DNA from: Moorena sp. SIOASIH
GTDB taxonomy: Bacteria > Cyanobacteriota > Cyanobacteriia > Cyanobacteriales > Coleofasciculaceae
Length of the DNA stretch: 64,000 bases
Direction: 5' to 3'
NCBI RefSeq assembly: GCF_010671925.1
Contig: NZ_JAAHIH010000003.1
Span: 1 to 64,000, forward strand
Shown: piece by piece, positions 18,042 through 27,399 of the stretch
Numbering within the stretch: the stretch's first letter is position 1
Layout: the number at the start of each line of letters is the position of its first letter
Position numbers and translations under genes: made by a program
The notes under the pieces: generated by a model
Seen by the model: the letters and a program-made list of their open reading frames with translations, nothing else
Told to the model about the DNA's origin: nothing
Databases searched by the model: none

Positions 18042-21000
18042 TCATAATCCATTACCAATTAAAATAAATGGTGCCCAATAAAAGGGATGTCCGAAATCAT
18101 CCCCTACCTTGTTGGTAATTAAAGCAATTTGAGCTTGTCGGAGGGCTTCGGCTTTAGTAACCTTCCCCTGTTTCAAGACCTGATAAAATTTATTCATCAA
18201 GGCTTGGGTACCCTGGTCATCCACTGACCACAGGGATGCGATCGCAGCATCTGCACCAGCATTTTGCATCAGATAACCAAAACCGAGGATTTCTTTGCCA
18301 TCTCCCAATTCTCCCCCTAAGCCGGTCTGACAGGCACTGAGCACTACTAAATCTACATTGGGGAAATTCCATTGTTCCACCTGGTCAATGGTAACGTGAG
18401 TGCCATCACCAAACAGAATAAATGAATCTTGTTTAGTTTTCTCGAACACAGCGTGGGTGGCTAGATGCACAATGGAATAGTCATTCATCTGATAAATGCT
18501 ATCCTCATTAAACTGTTTATCGATGAATAGCTTAGTGTTGGGAAAGGTTTCTGCCAGACCCTCAACTTCTGGTTTGGTAAACGCTAAGGCTGGAAATTCA
18601 TGCCGTTTATCCCCGATCTCAATAGTATGCTCTTTGGTGACCGCTGCCGCAAACACTTCTAACTGTGGTGTCGGTTTATTGTCTAGGGATGTTAGGCTCA
18701 GAGCAGTAATCTGATTAACTCTCAAACGCTCAATTAGCCATTGCTCGCCATCATAAAGTGCCCCTAGGGGAATATAGCGCAATTTGCCATCAGGAGCATA
18801 AATAATAGTTTTGGCATTAGCTTTGGCTAAGTCAGCTTCAATCGGTTTAATTAGCCAGTCGTACAATTGCTCGGCGGGAGGTCTGGCATTACGGATCGGA
18901 GTGGCGAGGAGTCTGCGGAAGTTTGTAATCGCTCTTTCCAGGTCTTTTTGTTTTACCTTAACCGTGCGGCGAATTGGGGGAGCATAAGGGGTGACTAGGA
19001 CTAATTCCAAACGGTCTTCTAATACTAGGGGATAGAGAATAACCGCATCCTGTTCCAATTGCTGGAGTTGCTCTCGTAATCGTCGATCGTACTTCTTTAA
19101 GTCTAAGTTTTCTGCTTCTGTAGTTTCCCTCAACTTTGCCAAGCGAGCTTCTACTTCTGGACTCTTCAGGAAGTCTTGAAAATCTTTGGTTAGCTTAGCT
19201 TGATTTTTCCTAAGTTGAATGATTCGCTGTTGCTGGGTTTGGGTGCGCTTATCCCTAACAATAGTTTCCAGTTCACTGAGTTCTTGACCCAAGGCAATGG
19301 CTTGGTCGATAATCGGTTGGGTACCCTCGATGATTTCCTGTTCTTCCGTCAGTTCTGTAATGCCATCAACGGTATTATCATCCCCTCGCACATTACTCAG
19401 GTAATCCTGCAACTCCTGGACTTTCAGTAAATCGAGCACCCGTAGGGCTTCTAAGTTGCGATTTTGTTGGGTCAGTAAATCAGCCAAGCGGCGATAGTCT
19501 TGGGCAACAGTGTTGGTAAAAGATTGTTGTTGTTCAACCGGAAGAACTTTTAAGTCTTTGCGGATTCCTTCTCGGACATTAACCGATTGTTTGAAGAAGG
19601 TAATCGCTAATTCCGATTGGTTTTGGGTATCATACAACTTACCCATACCAGCCAGAATTTTCCCTTCCGTTAAGCGAGTGCCAAGAGTTCTGGAAAGGGC
19701 TAATGCTTGTTGATAAGCTGCTAAAGCCTGGGGATAGTTTCCTAGGTTAGTGTAAACTATTCCCATATGGTACAAGGTATCGCTAATCCCGGCTTTGAAG
19801 CCAGTTTTTTGATTAATCCCTAAGGCTTGCTGATGATAGTCATTGGCTTTAGTATACTCTCCCAGTTCTTCATAAACTCTTCCAATCCGATTCAGGGCTA
19901 TAGCTTCATATAGGCGATGACCAATCTGTTGAGAAATAGCCAAGGATTGCTGATAGAATTGGAGAGACTTCGGATATTGTTTTTGTTTTTGGTAAACTTC
20001 TCCGATGTTAGTTAGGGTTTGCACAATCCCTTCCTTAGCCCCAATTTTGGTAAAAATGGCTTTAGCTTGGTTGAAGTAGTCCAAGGCTTGGGGATAATCT
20101 CCCAAATCCAGATAATTTCCGCCCATAGCGTTATAGGTGGTGCCAATACCAGCTTGGTCACCAATGTCTTGACGAATGGCTAGGGCTTTTTGATTATATT
20201 CTAGGGCTTTGGGATACTTTCCCCAGTGACTGTAAACTATTCCCATGTTGCCCAGGGTATTAGCTTCCCCTAAACGGGAGCCAATGTCTTGAAAAATAGC
20301 TAGAGATTGCTGTAAGTATTCTAAACCTCGGTCATACTCCCCTTGGTTACTATAAATTGTTCCGATATTGTGGAGAGTCTCACCAACTCCTCCCTTGTTA
20401 CCAATGTCTTGACTAATTTTTAGAGATTGCTGATGATAGTTTAAGCATTTGGCATAGTCTCCCCAGCTACTGTAAACGCTTCCGATCCTGGCCAAAGTAA
20501 TAGCTTCCCCTGAACGGTGTCCAATGTCTTGAAAAATAGTTAGAGATTGCTGGAAGTATTCTAATGCTTGAGCATACTCACCCTGACTATTGTAAACTCC
20601 CCCAATATTATTGAGGGTAAAAGCTTCCCCTAAGCGATCGCCTATTTCTTGAGAAATAGCTAGAGATTGCTGGAAGTATTCTAATGCTCGGTCATACTCA
20701 CCCTGACTATGGTAAACTCTCCCAATATTATTGAAATTAGGAGCAACATTATCACGACCGTGATCGCCAAGCTCTTGGTTAATGGCTAAAGCTTGCTGAT
20801 AATAGTCTAGAGCTTGGCTATACTTCCCTTGGTTGTCATATATCAATCCAATGTTGTTGAGTTGAGCCGCAATTGAGATGGAGTCGTTTAACCTTTTGCT
20901 AATGGTTAAGGATTGCTGTAAGTAATCTAGGGCTTGGTTATAATTTCCCCAATTGCTGTAAACTCCCCCAATATTATTGAGGATTCTTCCAGTAGTTTGC

Positions 21001-22745
21001 TGGTCATTAATTTCTTTGGCAATGGTCAAGGCTTGCTGGTAGTAATCTAGGGCTTGGTCATATTTACTCTGAAATTCGTAAACTTGCCCACTAAAATTGA
21101 GAGCATTTATTTCTTCAGAGCGGTCTTTGGTTTCTCGGGCAAGGGCTAGGAGTTGCTGATAAGACTCCAGGGCTTGCTGATACTTTCCTTCCCTGATTTG
21201 AGCTAGTCCAAGCTCTCCCAGGATACTTGCTTCAACCGAGGTATTGTTAAGTTTGCGGTAAATCTCTAAGGCTTGTTGGTGATAGTCTATGGCTTGGTCA
21301 TGGTTGCCCAATTCATAATAAGCTTGCCCAATAATCCGAAGAATTGCACCTTCTGCCGTAGGATTTTCAAATTTTTGGGAAATGGCTAAGGCTTGTTGGT
21401 AATAGTCTATGGTTTGCTGATACTTTCCCTGTTTAACGGAAACATCTCCAAGATTAGTAAGGGTAATCCATTCCTGAACTTGATTTTCAACTTCCCGGTG
21501 AATAGCTAAAGCTTGCTGGTAGTAATCTAGGGCTTGGTCATACTGTTCTTGCTTTTGGTAAAGGTAAGCAATATTACCAAGGGTGGTGCTTTCCCCAGCT
21601 TGATTCTTAACTTCCCGGTGAATAGCTAAGGCTTGCTGATAATAATTGAGGGCTTGTTCATACTGTTGCTGTTTATCGTAAACCACGCCAATAGTATTCA
21701 GCGCAATTCCTTCCAGCTTACGCTTACCCAATTCTCGCCGAATAGCTAAGGATTCCTGGTAAACCTCCAGGGCTTTGACATACTCCCCTTTTTTGTTGTA
21801 AATCCCTCCAATCAAAAATAGAATATTCTGTTCTAATCCCCGAAAACCAGTTGGTTTAGTAATGGCTAATGCCAACTCCAGGGTTTCTAGCCCTTGATCC
21901 AATTCCCCTTGATTGTTATACAGTATTCCCTTCAAGGTCAGGGCTACACCTTCTCGTAATTGATAACCTTCTTCTCGACTCAGGGCATGAGCTTGTTCCA
22001 GAAACTCCCCAGCTTGGTTCAATTTCCCTGACTGGATGTAAGCTGAGCCGATAACATTGAGAGCGTAGGCTTGATAGTAGCGTGCTAGAATGCGTTCGCG
22101 TAGCGGCTCTTTCAGAGCATCGCTTTTGCCAGTCTTACCTACTTCTTTGATAATACTCAGACCTTGCTCTAACCTATCTAAGGCTTTGTCATACTCTCCT
22201 TGGGAGGAGTAAACTGAGCCAAGATTAACCAGTGCATAACCAATCCCAAGCTGATTACCTACTTCTTGGTTAATAGTTAGGGCTTGCTCCAACAATTCCA
22301 GAGCTTTAGCATAGTTTTCCTGACTTGAATAAACTGTTCCGATATGGGTCAGGGTTTCCCCTTCTTCCTTTCGCTCCCCTAGACCTTGACGGATTTTTAG
22401 AGCTTCTTGCAATGCTTCGAGGGCTTTGGTGTGTTGAGATAATAGATTGTAAACTTGTCCTAGGCCATTAAGAGCTTTAGCAACACCGGAAGAGTTTCCC
22501 AATTCCCGATAAATCGTTAACACTCGTTGATAACTCTCCTTGGCTTGAGGCAACTGACCTTTTACAAACTCTGACCTTGCCCGATCGAATAACTGCTCCG
22601 CTTGAGTGGCTTGGTCTGGAGTCGTTTGTGCCACTGCTGGAGCAACTCCCAGAGTTTCTGGAGCTAAGATCGGTGAGAGCAATAACAGTAAGGTAGCACT
22701 AGCTAGCTTGAGGCAAAATACAGGAATAGTAGAGTAAGTACCCAT
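18042..22745 (-). CDS. Secreted TPR-CHAT protease-like protein, copy 2
   Basis: Same architecture as copy 1: signal peptide, ~25 TPRs, linker and C-terminal CHAT with HLATHA and LSACQTG. The core (18709-22389) appears identical to copy 1. The first ~90 residues and the ~130 residues around the catalytic His differ at many positions and carry small insertions: EHTIEIGDKRHEFPAL replaces AHEPFPAL, and the strands DGTHVTIDQVEQ differ from DGSRVTLTQVEEK. The last ~20 residues also differ. The start is ATG 22745, with an in-frame GTG at 22760. Divergent ends around an unchanged core point to gene conversion after an older duplication. The partner or substrate is unknown; the TPR stack should bind a protein ligand. 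Confidence 0.9.
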   Translation of the reverse strand: MGTYSTIPVFCLKLASATLLLLLSPILAPETLGVAPAVAQTTPDQATQAEQLFDRARSEFVKGQLPQAKESYQRVLTIYRELGNSSGVAKALNGLGQVYNLLSQHTKALEALQEALKIRQGLGERKEEGETLTHIGTVYSSQENYAKALELLEQALTINQEVGNQLGIGYALVNLGSVYSSQGEYDKALDRLEQGLSIIKEVGKTGKSDALKEPLRERILARYYQAYALNVIGSAYIQSGKLNQAGEFLEQAHALSREEGYQLREGVALTLKGILYNNQGELDQGLETLELALAITKPTGFRGLEQNILFLIGGIYNKKGEYVKALEVYQESLAIRRELGKRKLEGIALNTIGVVYDKQQQYEQALNYYQQALAIHREVKNQAGESTTLGNIAYLYQKQEQYDQALDYYQQALAIHREVENQVQEWITLTNLGDVSVKQGKYQQTIDYYQQALAISQKFENPTAEGAILRIIGQAYYELGNHDQAIDYHQQALEIYRKLNNTSVEASILGELGLAQIREGKYQQALESYQQLLALARETKDRSEEINALNFSGQVYEFQSKYDQALDYYQQALTIAKEINDQQTTGRILNNIGGVYSNWGNYNQALDYLQQSLTISKRLNDSISIAAQLNNIGLIYDNQGKYSQALDYYQQALAINQELGDHGRDNVAPNFNNIGRVYHSQGEYDRALEYFQQSLAISQEIGDRLGEAFTLNNIGGVYNSQGEYAQALEYFQQSLTIFQDIGHRSGEAITLARIGSVYSSWGDYAKCLNYHQQSLKISQDIGNKGGVGETLHNIGTIYSNQGEYDRGLEYLQQSLAIFQDIGSRLGEANTLGNMGIVYSHWGKYPKALEYNQKALAIRQDIGDQAGIGTTYNAMGGNYLDLGDYPQALDYFNQAKAIFTKIGAKEGIVQTLTNIGEVYQKQKQYPKSLQFYQQSLAISQQIGHRLYEAIALNRIGRVYEELGEYTKANDYHQQALGINQKTGFKAGISDTLYHMGIVYTNLGNYPQALAAYQQALALSRTLGTRLTEGKILAGMGKLYDTQNQSELAITFFKQSVNVREGIRKDLKVLPVEQQQSFTNTVAQDYRRLADLLTQQNRNLEALRVLDLLKVQELQDYLSNVRGDDNTVDGITELTEEQEIIEGTQPIIDQAIALGQELSELETIVRDKRTQTQQQRIIQLRKNQAKLTKDFQDFLKSPEVEARLAKLRETTEAENLDLKKYDRRLREQLQQLEQDAVILYPLVLEDRLELVLVTPYAPPIRRTVKVKQKDLERAITNFRRLLATPIRNARPPAEQLYDWLIKPIEADLAKANAKTIIYAPDGKLRYIPLGALYDGEQWLIERLRVNQITALSLTSLDNKPTPQLEVFAAAVTKEHTIEIGDKRHEFPALAFTKPEVEGLAETFPNTKLFIDKQFNEDSIYQMNDYSIVHLATHAVFEKTKQDSFILFGDGTHVTIDQVEQWNFPNVDLVVLSACQTGLGGELGDGKEILGFGYLMQNAGADAAIASLWSVDDQGTQALMNKFYQVLKQGKVTKAEALRQAQIALITNKVGDDFGHPFYWAPFILIGNGL

Positions 22746-22845
22746 CGAAAAATCAGCCACTTGGTAGTTTCTTACTATATATCCTTAGGTAGTGGTACTT
22801 TTATGCGAATTGTACTAAAAAAGTTTTAAATTGGGTGAGGGAGTA
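22746..22845 (-). promoter_or_regulatory. Conserved upstream region of TPR-CHAT copy 2
   Basis: Matches the regions before copies 1 and 3, including GCGAATTGTACTAA and AGTTTCTTACTATATAT (plus-strand sense). The similarity continues outward into a TTGGGTGAGGGA segment shared with copy 1 but lost before copy 3. Confidence 0.55.
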
Positions 22846-22941
22846 GGCAGTAGGGAGTAGGGAGGGAGGCGTGGTAAGTGTGGTAGCTATGGGGAGATGG
22901 GGAGTCAGAAGGGTCAAACTGAATTTTAACAGGATGGATGT

Positions 22942-23382
22942 TCAATCTTGTAAATTTTCCACATCAGCTAAATCTTGTAACCTTCCTGATGCTTGTTTAT
23001 TTTTTATAAGATTGTCTAAATCAATAAAATTAACCGATATATCGTCAATGATTACCTCGATTTTAGCCTGATAACAGGTTTCAAAATCTATCCCATCTGG
23101 AGTAGTAATTAAATCTATTCGATTAGGTGGATAACCTAATTGTATAATTTGGTCTGGTGTTTGGAAATCTTCAGCAGCTAACCCCAAACTACCAAAACCA
23201 AATTGGGTTAATGCTACCATCATTTTTTGAGCATTCTCTGGACTCATTTCTATCCAAATATCAATATCTTTGGTATAGCGAGGATGACCATGTACGGCTA
23301 CTGCATAACCACCAATCACTAAATACTTTACTTGATTATCTTTTAATAATTGTATAAACTCTTTGAAGTCTTGGTTGAGCAT
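22942..23382 (-). CDS. Nucleotidyltransferase-fold protein (MNT/AbiEii-like)
   Basis: A 146-aa protein with the minimal nucleotidyltransferase signature IGGYAVAVHG...RYTKDIDIWI (GG, then DxD), followed by an R-x-D-L strand (NRIDLITTPDGIDF). Such small enzymes transfer NMP to proteins or RNA and often serve in toxin-antitoxin or phage-defence pairs. It overlaps the small gene immediately upstream by 47 bp in another frame, indicating translational coupling. No HEPN partner is visible. The start is ATG 23382. The role as one half of a two-gene module is inference from overlap and fold. Confidence 0.75.
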   Translation of the reverse strand: MLNQDFKEFIQLLKDNQVKYLVIGGYAVAVHGHPRYTKDIDIWIEMSPENAQKMMVALTQFGFGSLGLAAEDFQTPDQIIQLGYPPNRIDLITTPDGIDFETCYQAKIEVIIDDISVNFIDLDNLIKNKQASGRLQDLADVENLQD

Positions 23383-23518
23383 TGTTATATTGATATTGGT
23401 GGTATTGCTTACGGATTATTTCTAGGGCTTCTAAGCGTTTTTTATAGGACTGTTTTCGCCAGTAGCTAAAATCGCTTTTTTGTTGCTTCATTTTAATTTT
23501 ATTAACTACTTTTTTCAT
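23336..23518 (-). CDS. Small basic protein coupled to the nucleotidyltransferase
   Basis: A 60-aa protein with a pattern I recognise from small cyanobacterial genes placed before nucleotidyltransferases: SDFSYW......RL.ALE.IR.QYH, ending in RLQRVYTIIKR. It overlaps the nucleotidyltransferase start by 47 bp. It is very basic and helical, with no DNA-binding motif that I can name. The start is ATG 23518; an internal ATG (MKQQKSDF) is an alternative. It could be the antitoxin or a regulator of the pair; this is not shown by sequence alone. Confidence 0.65.
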   Translation of the reverse strand: MKKVVNKIKMKQQKSDFSYWRKQSYKKRLEALEIIRKQYHQYQYNNAQPRLQRVYTIIKR

Positions 23519-23784
23519 GATTTTAGTTATTTTTCCAGATTACAAATTAGTTTATAATAAAAAAATACTATCTCTGCCTAAAAATCCCTAATCGAGAGAG
23601 TTAGGTTATTATAACACTTCAAGAGGATGGCGTACTATGCTGGTAATTTACTCGGCTTTGGGGGATTGCTGCTCCCATTAACCCAAAATTTTTACCTCAC
23701 CCAATTGAAAACCGGTATATAGCAGGGAGCAGGGAGCAGAGAGGGAAGTGTGGGCAGATGGGGAGTTAGATGAGCAACGGTCTA
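23519..23784. other. Gene-free stretch between the small gene and the broken TPR copy
   Basis: No gene seen. A CTCACCCAATTGAAAACCGG motif near 23697-23716 resembles the TTGGGTGAGGGA segment upstream of TPR copies 1 and 2. A short GCAGGGA repeat lies at ~23720-23740. Confidence 0.4.
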
Positions 23785-25223
23785 GACATGATGATTTACC
23801 CAATATTATTGACGGTAGTACTTTACCCTGAGCGTATACCAATGTCTTCAGCAATGGCTAAAGCTTGCTGGTAGTAGTCTAACGCTCGGTCATACTCACC
23901 CTGACTCTGGTAAACTGAGGCAATATTATTGAGGTTAGTAGCAACACGTACACGACCAAGATCGCCCAACTCTTGGTTAATCCCTAAAGCTTGCTGATAA
24001 TAGTCTAGAGCTTGGGGATACTTCCGTTGGTTCTGATATATTGAGCCAATGTTGTTGAGTGTAGTCGCAATTCCTAAGGAGTCGTTTAACCTTTTGCTAA
24101 TGGTTAAGGCTTGCTGGTAGTAATCTAGGGCATGGTTGTACTTTCCCCAATTGCTGTAAAATCCCCCAATATTATTGAGGAGGTTTGCACTAGTTTTCTG
24201 GTCATCAATTTTTTTAGTAATGGTCAAGGCTTGCTGGTAGTAATCTAGGGCATGGTCATACTTTCCCTGATAGTTGGAAATTTGCCCAAGAAAATTGAGA
24301 GCGATTATTTCTTGATAAGGCTCTTTGATTTGTCGGGCAATGGCTAGGAGTTGCTGATAATACTCCAGGGCTTGCTCATAGTTTCCTTGTCTGATTTGAG
24401 CTACTCCAAGCACTCTCAGGAGACTTGCTTGATGGGGGTAATTTTTAAGTTCTCGAAAAATCTCTAAGGCTTGTTGGTAGTAGTCTATGGCTTGCTCATG
24501 CTTGCCAACTTTAAAATAAGCTACCCCAATTTCCCAAAAATTTAGACCTTTTACAGTCAGATTTTCATGTTTTGGGGAAATAGCTAAAGCGTGTTGATAA
24601 TAGTCTCTCGATTGCTGAGACTTTCCCTGTTTTTCATAAACCTGACCAAGATTAACAAGGGTGGTGCTTTCCCCAGCCTGATTCTTAACTTCCCGGTGAA
24701 TAGCTAACCCTTGCTGATCATAATCAATGGCTTGGTCATACTGTTTCTGTTTATAGTCAACCAAAATAGTATTCAGCGCAATTCCTTCATGCTTACGTTT
24801 CCCCAATTCTCGCCGAATCCCTAGGGATTGCTGGTAAACCTCTAGAGCTTTGAGATACTTTCCTTTGTCGTTGTAAATCCTTCCAATCAGAAACAAGAGA
24901 GTATCTTCTAATCTCCGACTCCGAGTTGGTTTAGTAATGGCTAACCCAAGCTCCAGGGTTTCTAGCGCTTTATCCAATTCCGCTTGAGCAGTATACAGTA
25001 TTCCCTTCAAGATCAGGGCTGCACTAACCTGATATTGATAACCCTCTTCTCGACTCAGGGTATGAAATTGCTCAACAAATTCCCGAGCTTGGTCTGGAGT
25101 CGTTTGTGCCACTGCTGGAGCAACTCCCAGATTTTCTGGAGCTAAGATCGGTGAGAGCAGGCACAGTAAGGTAGCACTAGCTACCTTGAGACAGAATACA
25201 GAAATAGTAGAGTAAGTAATCAT
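23785..25223 (-). pseudogene. Truncated TPR-CHAT copy 3, without CHAT domain
   Basis: The open part (23823-25223, ~466 aa) starts with the same signal peptide as copies 1 and 2, then jumps from AVAQTTPDQA directly to the region equal to residue ~233 of copy 1, so about 190 residues are missing. About 10 TPRs follow at clearly lower identity. The frame stops at 23823, but homology continues: past the stop the translation still reads as the next TPR (TTVNNIG), with another stop soon after. The remaining TPRs and the whole CHAT domain are absent. A shortened TPR-only protein could still be made and might compete for ligand, but decay is the simpler explanation. Confidence 0.75.
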
Positions 25224-25300
25224 AGACACACCGGTGACTTGACAGTTTCTTACTATATATATCTGTAGTTGGTGGCACTTTTATGCGAATTGTACTAAAT
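25224..25300 (-). promoter_or_regulatory. Conserved upstream region of TPR copy 3
   Basis: Carries the same two blocks as copies 1 and 2 (AGTTTCTTACTATATATAT and TTTTATGCGAATTGTACTAA, plus-strand sense), so the promoter has been kept although the gene is truncated. A CGCGCCCCCGCCC repeat lies just beyond, at 25378-25403. Confidence 0.5.
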
Positions 25301-25412
25301 AATTTTTCAATATCAAGCAACTTGATCTGATATGATGTCAAGATAATTACCCTTAATAAAAATTTCCCACACTCCCCGCGCCCCCGCCCCGCGCCCCCGC
25401 CCCAAACCTGTG

Positions 25413-26753
25413 ATGACAACCCCACAAGCTATTGACTGGAATTCCCTAGCCTCGGAACTTACCGAAATAGAAATTATTAATGACCCGACCCAAGTCGCTA
25501 AATTATCCCTAGACTACTACCACTTCAGTCCCGTACTGGAATCCCAGCTTAAGGATAAACGGGGGGATATGGTAGTTCGTCCCACTACGGTGGCGGAAGT
25601 CCTGGAAATAGCTAGGGTTTGCGTTAAGTACAAAGCTCCCCTAACCGTAAGAGGCTCAGGCACTGGTAATTATGGTCAGTGTATCCCCCTCAACGGTGGT
25701 CTGATTCTTGATACTACTCGCCTGAATCAGATTAACTGGATTAAACCGGGTTTAGCCTCTGTTCAGCCTGGGGTCAAGCTAGCCGCCTTTGACAAAGAAG
25801 CTCATAAAATTGGCTGGGAATTGCGCATGGCTCCCTCTACCTATCGTACCGCTACTATTGGTGGGTTTATTGGTGGCGGGAGTGGCGGCATTGGTTCCAT
25901 TACTTATGGAGTATTACGCGATCGCGGAAATCTTCATGCTGTGCAAGTGGTCACCCTCGAAGACCAGCCCCGTGTGATCGAATTACGGTCAGATCAGGTA
26001 CAGAAGGTCAATCACGCCTATGGCACCAATGGCATTATCACTGAATTAGAAATACCCCTAGGGCCAGTTTATCCTTGGGCTGAAGTGATTGTAGTCTTTG
26101 ATGACTTTATGACTGCTGCGAGATTTGGTCAAGCCTTAGGTGATGCCGATGGCTTGATTAAGAAACTGATTAGCATTCACGCTTGGCCAATTCCATCCTA
26201 CTTTGCCGCTCTCAGCAACTACCTTCCCGAAGCTAAGCACTGTGCCTTGCTGATGATCGCAGAATCTTCCCTAGAACCATTCCAGGATTTAGTTCGGGAG
26301 TATGGTGGAGAAGTCACTTACCAGAAGACTGCCCTAGAAGCCAGTAAGGGAGTCAGCCTAGCAGAGTTCACCTGGAATCATACCACCTTACACGCCCGTA
26401 GTGTTGATCCCAGCCTCACCTATTTACAAACCTCATTTGTGAATCTGGAACAGGTGGAGCATTTTTATCAGCACTTTGGGGATGAAGTGATCATGCATTT
26501 AGAATTCATGCGAGTGGCAGGACAACTCATACCAGTGGGACTACAAATCGTTCGGTATAGTTCTGAAGACCGTTTAAATGAGATTATTCGCTATCACGAA
26601 GAGTATGGCGCTATGATTGCTAATCCCCACACCTACATCTTAGAAGATGGGGGTATGAAAACCGTTGATATAGAACAGTTGCGGTTTAAGGAAATAGTTG
26701 ATCCCTATGGATTGATGAATCCCGGTAAAATGCGAGCCTGGGAGTCTCGGTAG
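25413..26753 (+). CDS. FAD-binding oxidoreductase (GlcD/FAD_binding_4 family)
   Basis: A 446-aa flavoprotein of the PCMH/VAO type. The FAD-binding half is visible: VVRPTTVAEVLEIARVCVKY, the pyrophosphate loop RGSGTGNYGQ, NGGLILDTTRLNQI, and GG.I.GGSGGIGSITYG. The C-terminal half ends with the family's DPYGLMNPGKM motif. It should oxidise an alpha-hydroxy acid or alcohol, but the substrate cannot be read from the sequence. I use ATG 25413; a GTG directly before (25410) is also in frame. No signal peptide. It is a single gene between the TPR array and a tRNA gene. Confidence 0.88.
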   Translation: MTTPQAIDWNSLASELTEIEIINDPTQVAKLSLDYYHFSPVLESQLKDKRGDMVVRPTTVAEVLEIARVCVKYKAPLTVRGSGTGNYGQCIPLNGGLILDTTRLNQINWIKPGLASVQPGVKLAAFDKEAHKIGWELRMAPSTYRTATIGGFIGGGSGGIGSITYGVLRDRGNLHAVQVVTLEDQPRVIELRSDQVQKVNHAYGTNGIITELEIPLGPVYPWAEVIVVFDDFMTAARFGQALGDADGLIKKLISIHAWPIPSYFAALSNYLPEAKHCALLMIAESSLEPFQDLVREYGGEVTYQKTALEASKGVSLAEFTWNHTTLHARSVDPSLTYLQTSFVNLEQVEHFYQHFGDEVIMHLEFMRVAGQLIPVGLQIVRYSSEDRLNEIIRYHEEYGAMIANPHTYILEDGGMKTVDIEQLRFKEIVDPYGLMNPGKMRAWESR

Positions 26754-26823
26754 AGTAAGGAGTGTGGGGAGATGGGGAGATAGGGAGTGTGGGGAGATGG
26801 GGATATGGGGAGTTAAAGAAATA

Positions 26824-26897
26824 TGGACACAACTGGACTCGAACCAGTGACCCCCACGATGTCAACGTGGTGCTCTAACCAACTGAGCTATGCGTCC
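26824..26897 (-). tRNA. tRNA-Val (GAC)
   Basis: Folds as a standard 74-nt cloverleaf on the minus strand: acceptor GGACGCA paired with TGTGTCC (one G-U), U8-A9, D stem GCTC/GAGC with loop AGTTGGTTA, anticodon stem CCACG/CGTGG with loop TTGACAT (anticodon GAC), T stem ACTGG/CCAGT with loop TTCGAGT, and discriminator A. CCA is not encoded. Confidence 0.95.
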
Positions 26898-27037
26898 AAA
26901 CCATTTATTATTATACCACACATTTACAATATAGCAATTCTCAGCAACCTTTGAGGGAAATTGCCTATTGCTAGCTTGCCTATTGCTAGCTTGCCTCTTG
27001 CCTCTTGCCTTCCCCTCCTGGGAGGGGTTAGGGGCTT

Positions 27038-27228
27038 ACAAGGGTAGGTTTTTTACAAAGGGGCGAGTATGTACTTTTATTAAGTATAAATTCCTAAAAA
27101 TATGTATTAAAATACACAATTATTTCCGGGATAATTCTCCCCATTTCCCGCTTTTCCCGATTCCCGACTCCCGATTCCCGACTCCCGATTCCCGACTCCC
27201 GACCCAAATGTAAAAAACCTACCCCTGT
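27038..27228. mobile_element. 191-bp inverted-repeat element (MITE-like), copy 2
   Basis: Same length, ends and internal layout as the element at 1541-1731, including the GATTCCC-type heptamer run before the right end. It lies between the tRNA gene and the DprA-like gene. The flanks hold GCCTCTT heptamers (26995-27009 and 27292-27312). A trace of the right end (AAAAAACTACCCCTGT) also appears near 47200. Confidence 0.75.
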
Positions 27229-27399
27229 GAGGGGGTTAGGGGTGGGTTCCTCTTGCCTTCCCCTCCTGGTCGGGGTTAGGGGTGGGTTCCTCTTGCCTCT
27301 TGCCTCTTGCCTTTCCTTCAAATTCTTTTGAAGGAGGACATGACAGATTAGTTCTGCTAAAATATCCTGGTCGTTCAGCCTTTACCAGCATCTTTATCT

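Noticed and set aside
12477..22745. Assembly artefact as the sole explanation of the duplicated TPR-CHAT genes
   Set aside because: Both ends and the CHAT region have many real differences and there is unique sequence between them, so two genes exist; only the identity of the core might still be affected by assembly.
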